Assembly (NCBI RefSeq): GCF_040054535.1 | Contig: NC_090795.1 | Coordinates: forward strand, 6,846,001 to 6,910,000 | Source: Antennarius striatus | Lineage: Eukaryota > Chordata > Actinopteri > Lophiiformes > Antennariidae | Direction of reading: 5' to 3' | Length of the DNA stretch: 64,000 bases | Shown: positions 16,401 to 27,000 of the stretch, in pieces | How the letters are laid out: each line of letters opens with the position of its first letter | Numbering within the stretch: position 1 is the first letter of the stretch | Translations under genes and position numbers: made by a program | Notes under the pieces: model-generated | Databases searched by the model: none | The model's input: the letters and a program-made list of their open reading frames with translations, nothing else | Told to the model about the DNA's origin: nothing

Positions 16401-19400
16401 GTGTGGGGGGTAAGCAGCTGGTGCACATTCTCCCACGCCCCGTTCAGCCTCAAATGAACCCTCCCCTTCACGTCACCCAGGCGTCCTCTTCCCCAGCAGT
16501 TCCTTCAACCCCACAGACGATCACTGTGAATGGCCAAGTGTTTGCCTTGCAGCCCATGAAGACTCCCGACAAGCCCAGCTCCCAGGGGGGGCAGAGTACG
16601 CTCCAGCTGGTCCAGCCCACCACCAGTGAGGAACCAACAACTAACGTGGCCCTCAACAGTTTAGGAGCACTCAGCAGTCTCAATCATAGCATTTCTCAGG
16701 GCCTTCCCCTTACCATTACTAGCCAGAGCAGTCAGCCCCCACCAGCCCCAACATCACTAACCCAGCAGAATCCATCTCCAGCTCCGTCGTCCGTCCCTGT
16801 GAGTACTCTTGCTCTACCTGTCCGACAGTTACAGGTCCCTAGTTTGAACCCAGTCCAATCGAGGCCTGTGGTCAGTGCTTCTAAGCCCACAGCAAAGAGA
16901 CACGGCACAACGTTAAACACAACCAGGAAAACAGCTAAAAGGACTAAACCAGCCAAGAAAAAAGAGCTTCTTCAGGCACAACCTGCTGTTTCTGTTCCAA
17001 CCAAGCCGGTGGCAGCAACAAGAGGAAGTCAAGTAACTCAAGTCACTGCACCTCAAACTGTCGTGTCCTCGACAAAGGATATTCCCCCCATTCGCACAAC
17101 AGCTGTCACAACTGCAAACTGTAGTGAAGCTATAGCAAATGTCGCCACTGCACAAAACACTCAGATGGTCGTTGCATGTAGTTCATCTAATGCGTCACCG
17201 TCACTGAGTCAGTCTGACCCACAGAGCAAGAGACCTGTTAGTTCCACTCCGTCTGAGGTAACGGTCAGTCATGCTAATGATGTGGCGAGTGCGGTAGTGA
17301 CTGCTACCAATGCGTCAGTCAAGCCATCAGTTAGTGCGTCTGTGGCCGCTGTGAGTGAACCAGCAGTGGGGTCGGAAAACAACTCTGTTGTGGCCAAACG
17401 CTCAGTTCCAGACGTTAAACCGTCTGTCACCGTTTCAGCAACTGGAACAACACAGAGTAAGTTGGCTGCCAGCGTGGCTGTTTCTAGATCTGTTTCTAGA
17501 TCTGTTGTAAGTTCCACATGTGGTCCAGAAGCTCTGAACTCCTCTGCCAGTGTTTTTACTGTTTGTGTGACTCCTGTCTGTACCAGCTCTGTCACAACAG
17601 CGGCATCAGTATCTTTAAATCCGGCTACCCAGCCAACTTCAGTTTGTCATTCCAAGGGACCAAGTACCCAGTGTCCTCTGCCCTGTAGTAATCCCGTATC
17701 TCAGACCACTATTTCAGCCTTGGTGTCCACAACTTTGACAATTTCATCACCCGCCCCAACGTTCTCTGCAGCCAACAGCTCTGTTAGAGCCCCTACCGTA
17801 AGTTCAGAGCTTAGGAAAAGAGTCCCTACCAGTAGAGGGCCAATGCAGCGGACCGAGGTGAATGTGTCCAACCCCACTCCCTGCCATCCTGCTGAAGTCA
17901 AAATGCCCCTGTCCCCTAGAGGAGATCGGGAGGCTCAGGTAGAAAGACTCTCCACAGTCACAGAGAAACAGGATTTGATAGCAGCAGCCTCTGACGCCCC
18001 CTCTAGAAAGGACTTTGCCCTGTCTCAGCAGGTATACACGAACCTAGATGACCAAACTATAGAGCACCCTATGACGTCAAGTCGACAGGCAGATTCTCCC
18101 ATGTCTACAGGGGCTGGGGGAGGCAGGGGGTTCTCTGTGGCATCCATGCTTCCACAGGGCCACAGTATTGGTGCGTCCTCTAGCTCCTTTGGAACGTTTC
18201 CATTCACCTCTGAGCAGGCAGAGATGTTGGCTTTGGCCATGCTCGAACAGGACAGTCCAGGAAGGAGGAGTGGAAGCTGCTCAGGGGAGAACGCCTCTGC
18301 AACAAATCCCACCACAGCCACATGGGAGCCATCAAAAACGCATCCAGTGTCCAGCAGCAAGGAAAGGAGTTCAACTGGACCGCAGACCAAAGTGAGTAAA
18401 CCCACTGACACAGGATCAGTGAAGCCCGCTGTCCAGGTGACTGCCAGAGGGCTTGCTGGGGAGGGGTCTATCAGTGGTCCCAATGGAAGCCGACATCCAC
18501 AAAAAATCCCATATTCCCAGTCTCAGTCTCTCCCCCAGGTACAATCTCAGAGCCTCACCGTGGCTAGCCTCAGCATCAACAATCTGATTCGCTCCAGCTC
18601 CGGGCAGCAACCCTTTCCCGGCTCACCCAATCTGACCGGCCAACAGGGCGCCATTCCCTCACCTGTCGGGGCGGCAGCCCACATATCGCAATCCTCAAAT
18701 AATGCTCCCTCACCTTGCTCAGGCGCTGCCCAGCTGAACGAGTACACCCCCTTAAAGAACGTATTAATGCGGGCTCAGGCTGGAGTCAGCGTGGGCGAGC
18801 GACAAGTTAAGATCGTCTCCAAGAGGCAGGCTCAGGAGGAGACGATGCTCAATGCTGGAAAACGACCCAAACCGTGCCCTCCATCAGTCACGACCGTCAG
18901 CCACATGGAGGTGAAAGCAACTGACCACAACCAGATGATGGGGGGGCAGCTGCCCCTTACATCTGCAGCCGCCATGACCAGGATTAATCCGGAAAGCGCG
19001 GGCCCCCTCTTCTCCTCAAACTCCTTTATGAGCCCAATAACTCGACCCATAGATGGGCACTGCCTTCCTCAAGGACCCCCTGAACAGAACCAGCCGGGTG
19101 TGCTCCATCTCCCACACAACCACCCACAGCACGCTGCAACCCAGCCGGGGCCACACCTCGGAGGAAACCTTTACATGAAACAGCAGCAAGAGCAGCAGAG
19201 ACACCACCTCTACCATCTGCAGCATCACCTGACTCAGCCTGACCCCGCGCAGCGCCACTCTCTCCACCAGAGGGCGCTCCAGGAGCAGCATCACGTGCAG
19301 AAAAAGAGGGGTTTGGTCAGAGTAAGTCAGACCGGATCACCTGCCGGCCTGCAGCAGAAGCAGCATCACCTGGAAAAGTCTGGGATTCAGCAGCAGCAGC

Positions 19401-22400
19401 ACTCACATCAACAGACGCAGCATCAGCAGCTCGCACAGCAGCAGCAGCCGCAGCAGCAGCATCAACAGCAGGCGCACCAACAGTCACAGCAGCAGCACCA
19501 ACAACCGACGCAACACCAACAGCCTCATCACCAACAGCAGCCACATCAACAGCAGCCACAGACGCAGCATCAACAACACCAACAGCAGCAGCAGCTACAG
19601 CAGCAGCAGCAGAGCTCTCACTCCAGACACCAGCAGCATCTGCAGCAGCAGATCCAACAACAGCAGCAGCAGCAGCACTTTAGACACCAAGAGAAGAGCT
19701 GTGAAGGGCCGGCAGCAGGATCCAGGGCCCACCACAGCAGCCACCTGGCCCAGCAAGAGCACCTCAAGGTGAGAATTACATGATTGATCACCATTTATCG
19801 ACATACTATTTGAAAAAGTAATTTTGGAGCCAATTCAGCAACAGAAGTTAATACATTTGAATTTCAATTCATTTTCACTGTCATATCAAATAATGGCTGT
19901 TAGGAACTTCATTGCAGAAATTTGATTCATTTTTCCCTGGAAGTTGTAAACAAATGCTAGACATCAGTAACCTGTGGATAACATGTGTAAATAATTCACA
20001 TATTAGACTTAACTCACCGGCTGTCAATGAGTTCTACAGACATCAAATACATTTTTCAACGGGGAAGGACTAGCCAAAATCAGACTTGTAATCGTGGAAT
20101 TTAGCGTCATGACGACTGATCCAGTTACAGAACAGAGGATGGCGAATCAGAGGAAGTTGCGGCAGATTACGATGCAACAAAATATGCGTATGTCAGAGGT
20201 CACCAGTGAGGGAACACAGTGTCACTCTGAGCGAAGCATCTTGTGGTCGGTCAAGAACAGAAAGAAAATACTTATAAATGTTCGGAGCATTGGAGAAAGT
20301 CCACCGAAGGAGAATGATTGATCCAAAGCTCTGGCAGCTAATGAGTGAAAAACAACAGACCATTTACAAAGACAAAGCAGAATAAAATAATAAATCTGAA
20401 AAAATTAAAACATATATAGAATAAACACAATGAATTACTTTCATTAATCACTTTCATAACTCTAATATGATAAAATGACTTCCAATATAGAGTACAGTAT
20501 TTTCCACACGATAAGGCACCTAAAAACCTGTAATTGTCTCATAAACCTACAGTGCGCCTTATATTACAGAAGATACTGTAATTGCTAATAATTTATTTTG
20601 ATGGTATCACTTTCTCTCTCCCCCCCCAGTCTGGTCAGGATCATAACGCCATGCAGAGGATGATGACGTCTCGGCCTCTGGAGCAGCAGCAGCTCATCTC
20701 CCCTCCCAGCAATCCCGTGTCCCGGTCCTCTGATCTGTCCTGTGCTTCGTCCCGGCAGGAACGTCACCGTGTTTCCAACTACTCTGCAGAGGCTCTGATC
20801 GGGAAAAGCCCCACCAGCGGTGACCAGCAGCAGCACATGGCTCTCCACCTTCAGCCCGGCTGCGGTTCGGCACAGGACCAGTCGGACCTCCGCGGTTACC
20901 TGGACACGTCACGGGGGAAAGCGAACATTGCACATAATCAACAGAGCCGCCTTCCCTCGGAGCATCCTGTGTCGGCTGACGTCCAGCGGGTGTCGGAGTG
21001 TCTGCCGTTCAAGGCCATGGGGGGTGGGGGAGGTGGAGGGGGAGGAGGAGGGACGCATCAACACGGTGGATTCGAGGCTCAGGTGTCCCGTGGTAGTGAC
21101 ATGGCCCCAAAGTCAGTGCCGCCCTCACAGAGGGGCCCTCAGGGGCAGCAGCAGGGGGGGTTCAGGATGGGTGTGGGACCTCCAGCGGACGGCAGGAGTC
21201 GTGGAAGCTACAGCACAGCTCATCCCAGCACGCAGGGGGTGCAAGTCGGACCGGCGCTCCCTCGGGAGCAGGAAGGGTGTCACCAGAGTTTCATGCAGAG
21301 CCTCCTGTCCCCCCACCTGCCTGAGCAGAGCAACCACCAGCGGTTGCAGTGCTGCCCCCCGGTCAGTATGGAGTACACCTGCGTGTCTGGAAGCTCCTCA
21401 GGCGACATCCAGGCCAAGGCCTCCAGCCCCAGCGTGCCCCCGCCGCAGAAGGCGCCGGTGATGCGTCACGGAGAGGCCAACAAAGGCCACATTTCTCAGG
21501 TCGGCAACAATATGCACGGAGGCCCGGGCGTGAGGGCGGGTCTCCCCCACCCTCCGACCCCACACAGCACCTCTGAGCCGGGCCGCTCCTCTGCCCCCAC
21601 CAGACCGCCCGCCGCTGTCAGCCAGCACTCGCGCACCATCGCCCGAGACGCTCAGCCCACCAAACTGAGACCCGGCGAGCGGGTTCGCTCGGGGTCGCTG
21701 AGACACGGTAACCCCTTTGAGCCCGAGGGTCACCTGCCTCTACCTTCAGGAGGGGGGGTGCTGCTGAGCAGACCACAGTCTGGAGGAGAGGCACGGCGCA
21801 GCACCATTGTTCGATTTATGGCGGATAGCGCTCAGGTTCCCAGTGACAACAACCTGGTTGCCGATCAACACCTAACGCAAAACTTTGGCTTCCCTTTTAT
21901 CCCCGAGGGTGGGATGAACCCCCCACCACCCATCAATGCTAACTCCACTTTTATCCCTCCAGTCAGCCAACCCAGCACCTCCAGGACTCCGTCGCTTCTC
22001 CCCGTGGAGCCTCAGAACACTTTACCCTCTTTCTACCCTTCTTATTCTCCAGCCGCTCACCCCAGCCTCCCCAGTGACGTCACCCTCCAATATTTCCCCA
22101 ACCAGATGTTTACGAGCCCAAGTGCCGACAAGGGCAGCGCTCCCCCGCTCAACAACCGCTTCGGTTCCATTCTCTCGCCACCTCGCCCTGTGGGTTTTGG
22201 TCAGGCCAGCTTCCCCCTGCTTCCAGATATGCCTCCGATGCCCATCGCCAATTCGTCTGGAATCACGCCTCACATATCAAACTTCAGCCTCACCTCGCTT
22301 TTCCCCGAGATCGCCACCGGCATGCCCACCGACGGTTCATCCATGCCAATGTCTCCCCTGCTGTCTCTGTCCAACGCCTCGTCTTCAGACTCTGGCAAGC

Positions 22401-22465
22401 AACCAAATCGTCCTGCCCACAACATCAGCCACATTCTGGGCCACGATGGCAGCTCAGCTGTGTGA
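13457..22465 (+). CDS. usf3: Upstream transcription factor family member 3 (giant bHLH protein)
   Basis: Nuclear bHLH protein of the USF family (KIAA2018), a predicted E-box-binding regulator. Coding exons: 13457-13500, 13593-13624, 14221-14303, 14426-14522, 14856-19768, 20630-22465; 7,005 nt, about 2,334 aa, slightly longer than the human protein (about 2,245). It starts MPEMTETQTP. The basic region has H23, E27 and R30 of the CACGTG-binding type, and the HLH includes INAGINRIGNLLPCSPALKQ and LDQAFRYITELK. A leucine/arginine-rich helix follows at about 86-115, then DPTIHWKG. The long middle is Ser/Thr/Pro/Gln-rich and low complexity. Conserved islands include STQTTWTTLQ, FALQPM, TTSEEPTTNVALN, RQADSPMST, YSAEALIGK, IVRFM, NFGFPFIPEGGMNPP, NRFGSILSPPRPVGF and the terminus AHNISHILGHDGSSAV. 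A Gln/His tract lies at about 1,590-1,695 and poly-Gly at about 1,855. No frameshift was seen. Confidence 0.95.
13966..14116. repeat. Cluster of nested inverted repeats in a usf3 intron
   Basis: Within intron 13625-14220, a perfect 14-bp inverted pair sits at 13966-13979 and 13994-14007 (ATCAAAGCTAGTGC and its complement). A second pair is at 14031-14039 and 14048-14056 (CTTTGACCT). A third, 11 bp, is at 14039-14049 and 14078-14088 (TACCCTGAAAG). GCTAGTGC recurs at 14019-14026, and TGACCTACCCTG recurs at 14034-14045 and 14092-14103. No coding content or flanking duplication was found. Confidence 0.75.
19384..19680 (+). repeat. CAG/CAA/CAT/CAC tract coding a Gln/His-rich segment of usf3
   Basis: An in-frame, imperfect trinucleotide tract in the long usf3 exon. 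It encodes glutamine runs interrupted by histidine, threonine and proline. Human USF3 has a glutamine run in the same part of the protein. The tract is likely length-variable between individuals; interruptions by CAA, CAT and CCG would be expected to stabilise it. Confidence 0.85.
20495..20578. mobile_element. 84-bp TA-flanked MITE in the last usf3 intron
   Basis: Starts CAGTATTTTCCACACGATAA and ends with a diverged inverted copy, GAAGATACTG. TA lies on both sides (20493-20494 and 20579-20580). GATAAGGCAC and GCGCCTTAT form the inner part of the inverted termini. TA target use points to a Tc1/mariner-type or other TA-specific transposase supplied in trans. It has no coding capacity. It lies 51 bp before the final usf3 exon. 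The same family recurs at 41603-41753. Confidence 0.7.
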
Positions 22466-22950
22466 CAGGAAGTCCTGCTACATTTTGATGAACTGGGTTT
22501 CTGAGGTCTTCACATTTTCAGTTTGCATTGCAGCAAACCACATTTGTCTCGCGGTGACAGGTTCGCACGGTTTAAGTCTCGGACTTTTTTATTTTCTTGG
22601 CATACATAAGAATCACAGTTGAACTCAAAAGATTTGATTTGTTTATTTTAATGTGAAAGGAAGTCGTGGTCTTCTTAAAGCTCTTTTTGGTTTAACCAAA
22701 CTATAATTTCAAATGTTTTCATCATGAATCAAAATCTTTATTTAGGTTTAGAACTTGAATTCTATGTATCATGGGTCGTTAAACCTTCTGCACATATAGC
22801 TTACCAATGTAATTTACTAACTTATATCAGGTTTTACTGTACAGAATCTTTTTTTTCTCCAAGAGCGCTATTTTGTAAATACAAATGGTTCCTATAATAA
22901 TGTATTTGTAAATACAGAAATTGATTAAAATTTATAAGATAATTTTGCTG
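22466..22950 (+). other. usf3: 3' untranslated region of usf3
   Basis: AT-rich non-coding sequence after the TGA stop, ending near an ATTAAA signal at 22924-22929. The next 250 bp separate it from the end of the convergent gene boc. Length and end are inferred. Confidence 0.6.
22924..22929 (+). terminator. usf3: Probable poly(A) signal of usf3
   Basis: ATTAAA, the commonest variant signal, about 460 bp after the stop. No consensus AATAAA lies between the stop and this site on the plus strand. Confidence 0.5.
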
Positions 22951-23189
22951 GCATCTGAAGAATCCTGTGTTTCTTGCTCCAATAGATTCATCTTCAACAC
23001 AATGACTTTTTTTTTTTATATAACTGCATCATCACCACCAGGAGAAACAATGAGAATGTGATTTTTATCAAACATTCAAAAGAAACTTACACTGCAAATT
23101 ATTTGTTTGCTCTTCAACTCACTGGCGTCAACATGTGCAGACTAGTTACCATACACATACCAAGACTTAAGACTTTAAAAAAATGCACA

Positions 23190-24032
23190 AATCAAATTTC
23201 ATAAGCCTTTATTTACATGCAATAGTGCTCCAGCATGTGTAGCCACAGAACAGCTACACTTATAAAGGGGAGTGTCGATTCAGGATCTCCTTCATTTTGA
23301 TTGGGGACGTCTCTGGTAAAGACTAATACTTGTGCACCAACCTGTTTGGGAGGAATAATACTGACACCTCACAGCGCCCTCACCCAGCAGTCATTTGGTA
23401 ACCAGCAAATCAGCAAACACACAAGTGTTTGCAGAATAAAGTTCAGCTTATTAGTGACTTGAGTTTAAGATATTTTCCAGAATCTCTCCCATTCAGTGAT
23501 TTTGTTTTGAAAAAAATAAATAACTATACAATATATAATCTCTTTTACACTACTGAAACAGAATGGTTTATGTTGCATACACTTGTTAATAGTTTGTTAA
23601 TGATGAACAATGCATAATACATTTGCTATACAAAAAAAAAAGGAGTTGTATTTTGACAATTAAAAGTGGATCTAAACAGAGGTGAAGCATCTAATAATTA
23701 CAGTATTTAGACCGGCTTTGAGTGACGTTTGAAGCATCTGAGGTCCTTTTCAGACTGAAGAATGACATGAAGACTGAGGAGGGTCCAGACCTGTCGGTGT
23801 GGGGGGGGCGTTCTGATCTCCCCTCCCCAGGGAACGCAGACAGCAATGCAACATGGTACTCCCTTTCTCCATGAATTAATGTGTGCTTGTGGAGGCATAT
23901 GAATAGAGTCTCTTTCAATAAGAAAATAGCCTTATATACAGTATAATCAGACACTTATGTACAAAAGCATAAATATATAAATATCTGTCATACAAAAATA
24001 AATATTTTCTCTTGTTTTCTTGTTTAACAGTC
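23190..24032 (-). other. boc: 3' untranslated region of boc
   Basis: Non-coding minus-strand sequence after the boc TGA stop. It reaches an AATAAA (plus-strand TTTATT at 23208-23213), with cleavage expected near 23190. The 3' ends of boc and usf3 face each other about 240 bp apart. Confidence 0.6.
23208..23213 (-). terminator. boc: Poly(A) signal of boc
   Basis: The minus strand reads GTAAATAAAGGC, a canonical AATAAA about 820 bp after the stop codon. It is the first good signal in this direction that lies short of the usf3 3' end. Confidence 0.55.
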
Positions 24033-27000
24033 TCATATGTCTGCGGTGTCGGCCGTCCCTTCATCCTCAGGGTGTGTTTCATTTGGAAGGATGGTCACTT
24101 CCTGTATCGTTGTATCTTGGGATTGTGGTGTTGTGGCTGCCGAAGACGATGTGGTGAAGATCCCTTCATCTTCTAAAGACAGCAGAGGAAAGGATGTTGG
24201 CTCTACAGAAAGACGGAGTGGAGAGAGAACGGGTGAGAAAATATTAAAATGTTTAAAAACACAAAAACATCACAGCGCAAATATCTACATCGTCTGACGT
24301 CTGCGCCACCGGATCAGTGCGCAGATGGAGCGCTATGATCCGAAGGTGTCCTGAACAAAATGCAGCTCTCTTTGCCATCATTATGCGTTTCACTCAACAT
24401 CAAACGTACTGCGTGTGACGTCGTCTTCTGCATTTTGTCCATCGCCTCCCACTTCCTGTGAACTCAGGTGCTGATGCGAAGAGTGGTGCAGCTGACGAGT
24501 CGAGTCTTCAGGAGGACAGCAGCTGTGTTCATGATGATTTGGACCACTGAGGACACGGGAAAAAAGATCTAGCATAAGGATGCTATTTATAGTTCAAATT
24601 GTTTCAGCTTTTTTTTTTTAAATTTGAGTTCCAGCATACACACATCATTCCGTTTTTCTCATTTTCTCTTCCGTTAGTGAATGATTTAAAGATGCTTTAA
24701 TAATGTCTATTTATAAATGATTTGTTTTCAACACATTACGGTTCAAAACACTGCGTGAGTTTTACGTGTAAACATACCTGGTGGAGTAATGGTAAACAGG
24801 CAGATGTCCGTTTGACACCGTCTGGGGTAACAACGTGTCACACTCCATATCACAGTCCACGTCATCCTGCAACACACAGCGTATACACCCCCTTTAGTCA
24901 ATGTTTATTACACTTAAATCAATACTAGAGCTTATTAACAACCTGTATCAGACATGGCGACCCAGCCTTAACACTGACAGGTCTGAGCAGCTTCTCACCT
25001 GCGTCAGCCCCGGCAGACAGTGTGTGGGGTGATGAGGTTTGCCATTAGCCAAAGCGTATTCTCCGTTAGGAGGGTAGATGGCGTGCGGGGCCGTCATGTG
25101 GCCTTCCAGCGGGCAGTGGCCCACCAGGGTGAGTCCCTGAAGGGGAACCATGGTGTACTGGCATGACGACACAGGGGCAGCGACGGCTGGGAAACACATG
25201 TCGGATGTTTGCTCTGAAAGAAGCACAAAATAAAAGGATGTAGACACAAAACCTTTGGATGACTTAAATATGTCAGGAACCTGAAGGAGCGCTCACTTTG
25301 CTTGGCCCAAGCCCTCCACAGGCAGAAAGGAATGAAGGCGACGATGATGAAGACAAACGCTCCCAGGACAATTCCAACTATGAGATAGGGGAGGTCACCG
25401 GGCCGCGGTACGAACCCGCTGGAGTGTCCCACCCCGGGAAGCGGGGTCTCGGATGGAATCGGCCGAAGGTGATTAGGACGAGCTGAGGGGAACAGAAAGC
25501 GGGGTCACGTGTTATAATCAAACTTCAGATGCATTTAATCTGCCTGAAAAAGTGTGGAGAACGGCTTCACCTTTGGTTTCAAGGATCACCACGTTGCCAA
25601 ATTCGCTCTCTCCCTTCTCGTTGAAGCTCTGCATCTTGATGTCGTATGCAGTCTCAGGCTGGAGGTCAGTGATTGAATGCCAGTATCTGTCTCCCTCCAC
25701 CACATCCTTCTTATAGTCACTGTCATTATCGCTGTCTGTTGGCCGGTAGTAGATGTAGAAACCGTAGATGGGTGTGTTGTTTACGGGGGTGTACTGCAAG
25801 AGAGGGAAATAAATCATGTCACTATCGCAGCCAGAGAAGCATCTCGCTGCAAAACGATAATTATAGAAAGATGAACGCTGTGAAATGTCTCTCCCAGTCG
25901 CTCACCGTCCATTTGAGGATGACGGTGGTTTCATTGATGGCTTCGTTGTAGGTGATGTAAGGACCGTCGACGGGGCGCTCGTGGGTTCTCCCACCCACCA
26001 CAGTGTACGCCTTCGAAGGCGCGCTGGGGGGACTGGAACCGATTACGTTCACCGCCACGACACGGAACTTATAGGACGTACCTACAGGGAGAGGGATAAC
26101 CGAAAACAATCATCTCTGGGGGGCTAAAAGTCAACTAGAAGGAATATTATGTTGACTAATGATGTTTGTTTTTACATGACTTTGTGTTTTACTTCTAAAA
26201 ATGCAAGTTTGATTGCGTTTTGGTTACAGCTCTGATTGATGGGAGCAATTTGCTGAAATGACTGGAACAACACTCATTACGCTGATGAATTTACAGGCCG
26301 TGGGAGTGTAATTTTGCAGGGCCTCATCATCGTAATGACACAGTACGACTTTGTACTTATCTTCCCAACTCCACAAAGCCAGACTAAAACCGTTGTGAAT
26401 AATAAAAACACTGTTTAAGTGCATGAGAGTGGCTGACCTTTCTCCAGGCCAGTGATCTCCACCGAGAGCCGCGACGGGGGGATGTTCTCCACCGCCGTCA
26501 CCCAGTCCTCCCCTGCCTTCTTCACCTTCTTGTACTCCACCCGAAACGACTGGATGGGGAAGCCGCGGTTACCGCGAGGAATCCAAGTCACATACGCTGA
26601 TGTTTCTGTTGCCGTGGAGACTGTGGGCTTGTCAGGGGCTTCTGGAGCTGCAAGCGGATGAAGAATGTGTCAGATAGAGGACAAAAAAAGACAAACTCCC
26701 AGACAACACTCTGTAATTATGACAGCGAAGGCAAAACACTTTGCATCCGGCACTTACTCAGAGCTCATCCCTCAGAGACAGAGCAGAAAAAGAAGATTGA
26801 GAAATGTTAGTCAAAAAGTGGGTTAGATATCCCGAGTCTTGCCTTAAAACACTTTCTTGATAGGAGTTATTGTATAGTTAGTGTCGTTAATAATGGTAGA
26901 GTTCACATAGGTGGGACAGGATTGGAGGGGTCCTTACGAGAGAGGCTCGGTGAGGGTACAGAAGGAGTCTTCGGAGGGTCGATTTGAACTTTACGGCCTG

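Noticed and set aside
15491-19559. Open frames antisense to the long usf3 exon, some rich in Val/Ala/Leu
   Set aside because: The sense frame is continuous and conserved with USF3. The antisense frames follow from its Gln/Ser/Thr/Pro codon use.
20094-20321. A 75-codon frame inside the last usf3 intron
   Set aside because: Not needed for phase: the 19768/20630 junction joins in phase 0. No family was recognised; possibly an old repeat.
20820-21461. A 213-codon frame in another phase of the last usf3 exon
   Set aside because: A Ser/Arg-rich shadow of the real frame; it has no splice context and overlaps sequence conserved in USF3.
26740-26780. A donor-like GTAAGT on the minus strand between boc exons 26438-26647 and 26938-26997
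   Set aside because: No matching acceptor or open frame. The flanking exons already join in phase and reproduce the BOC sequence.
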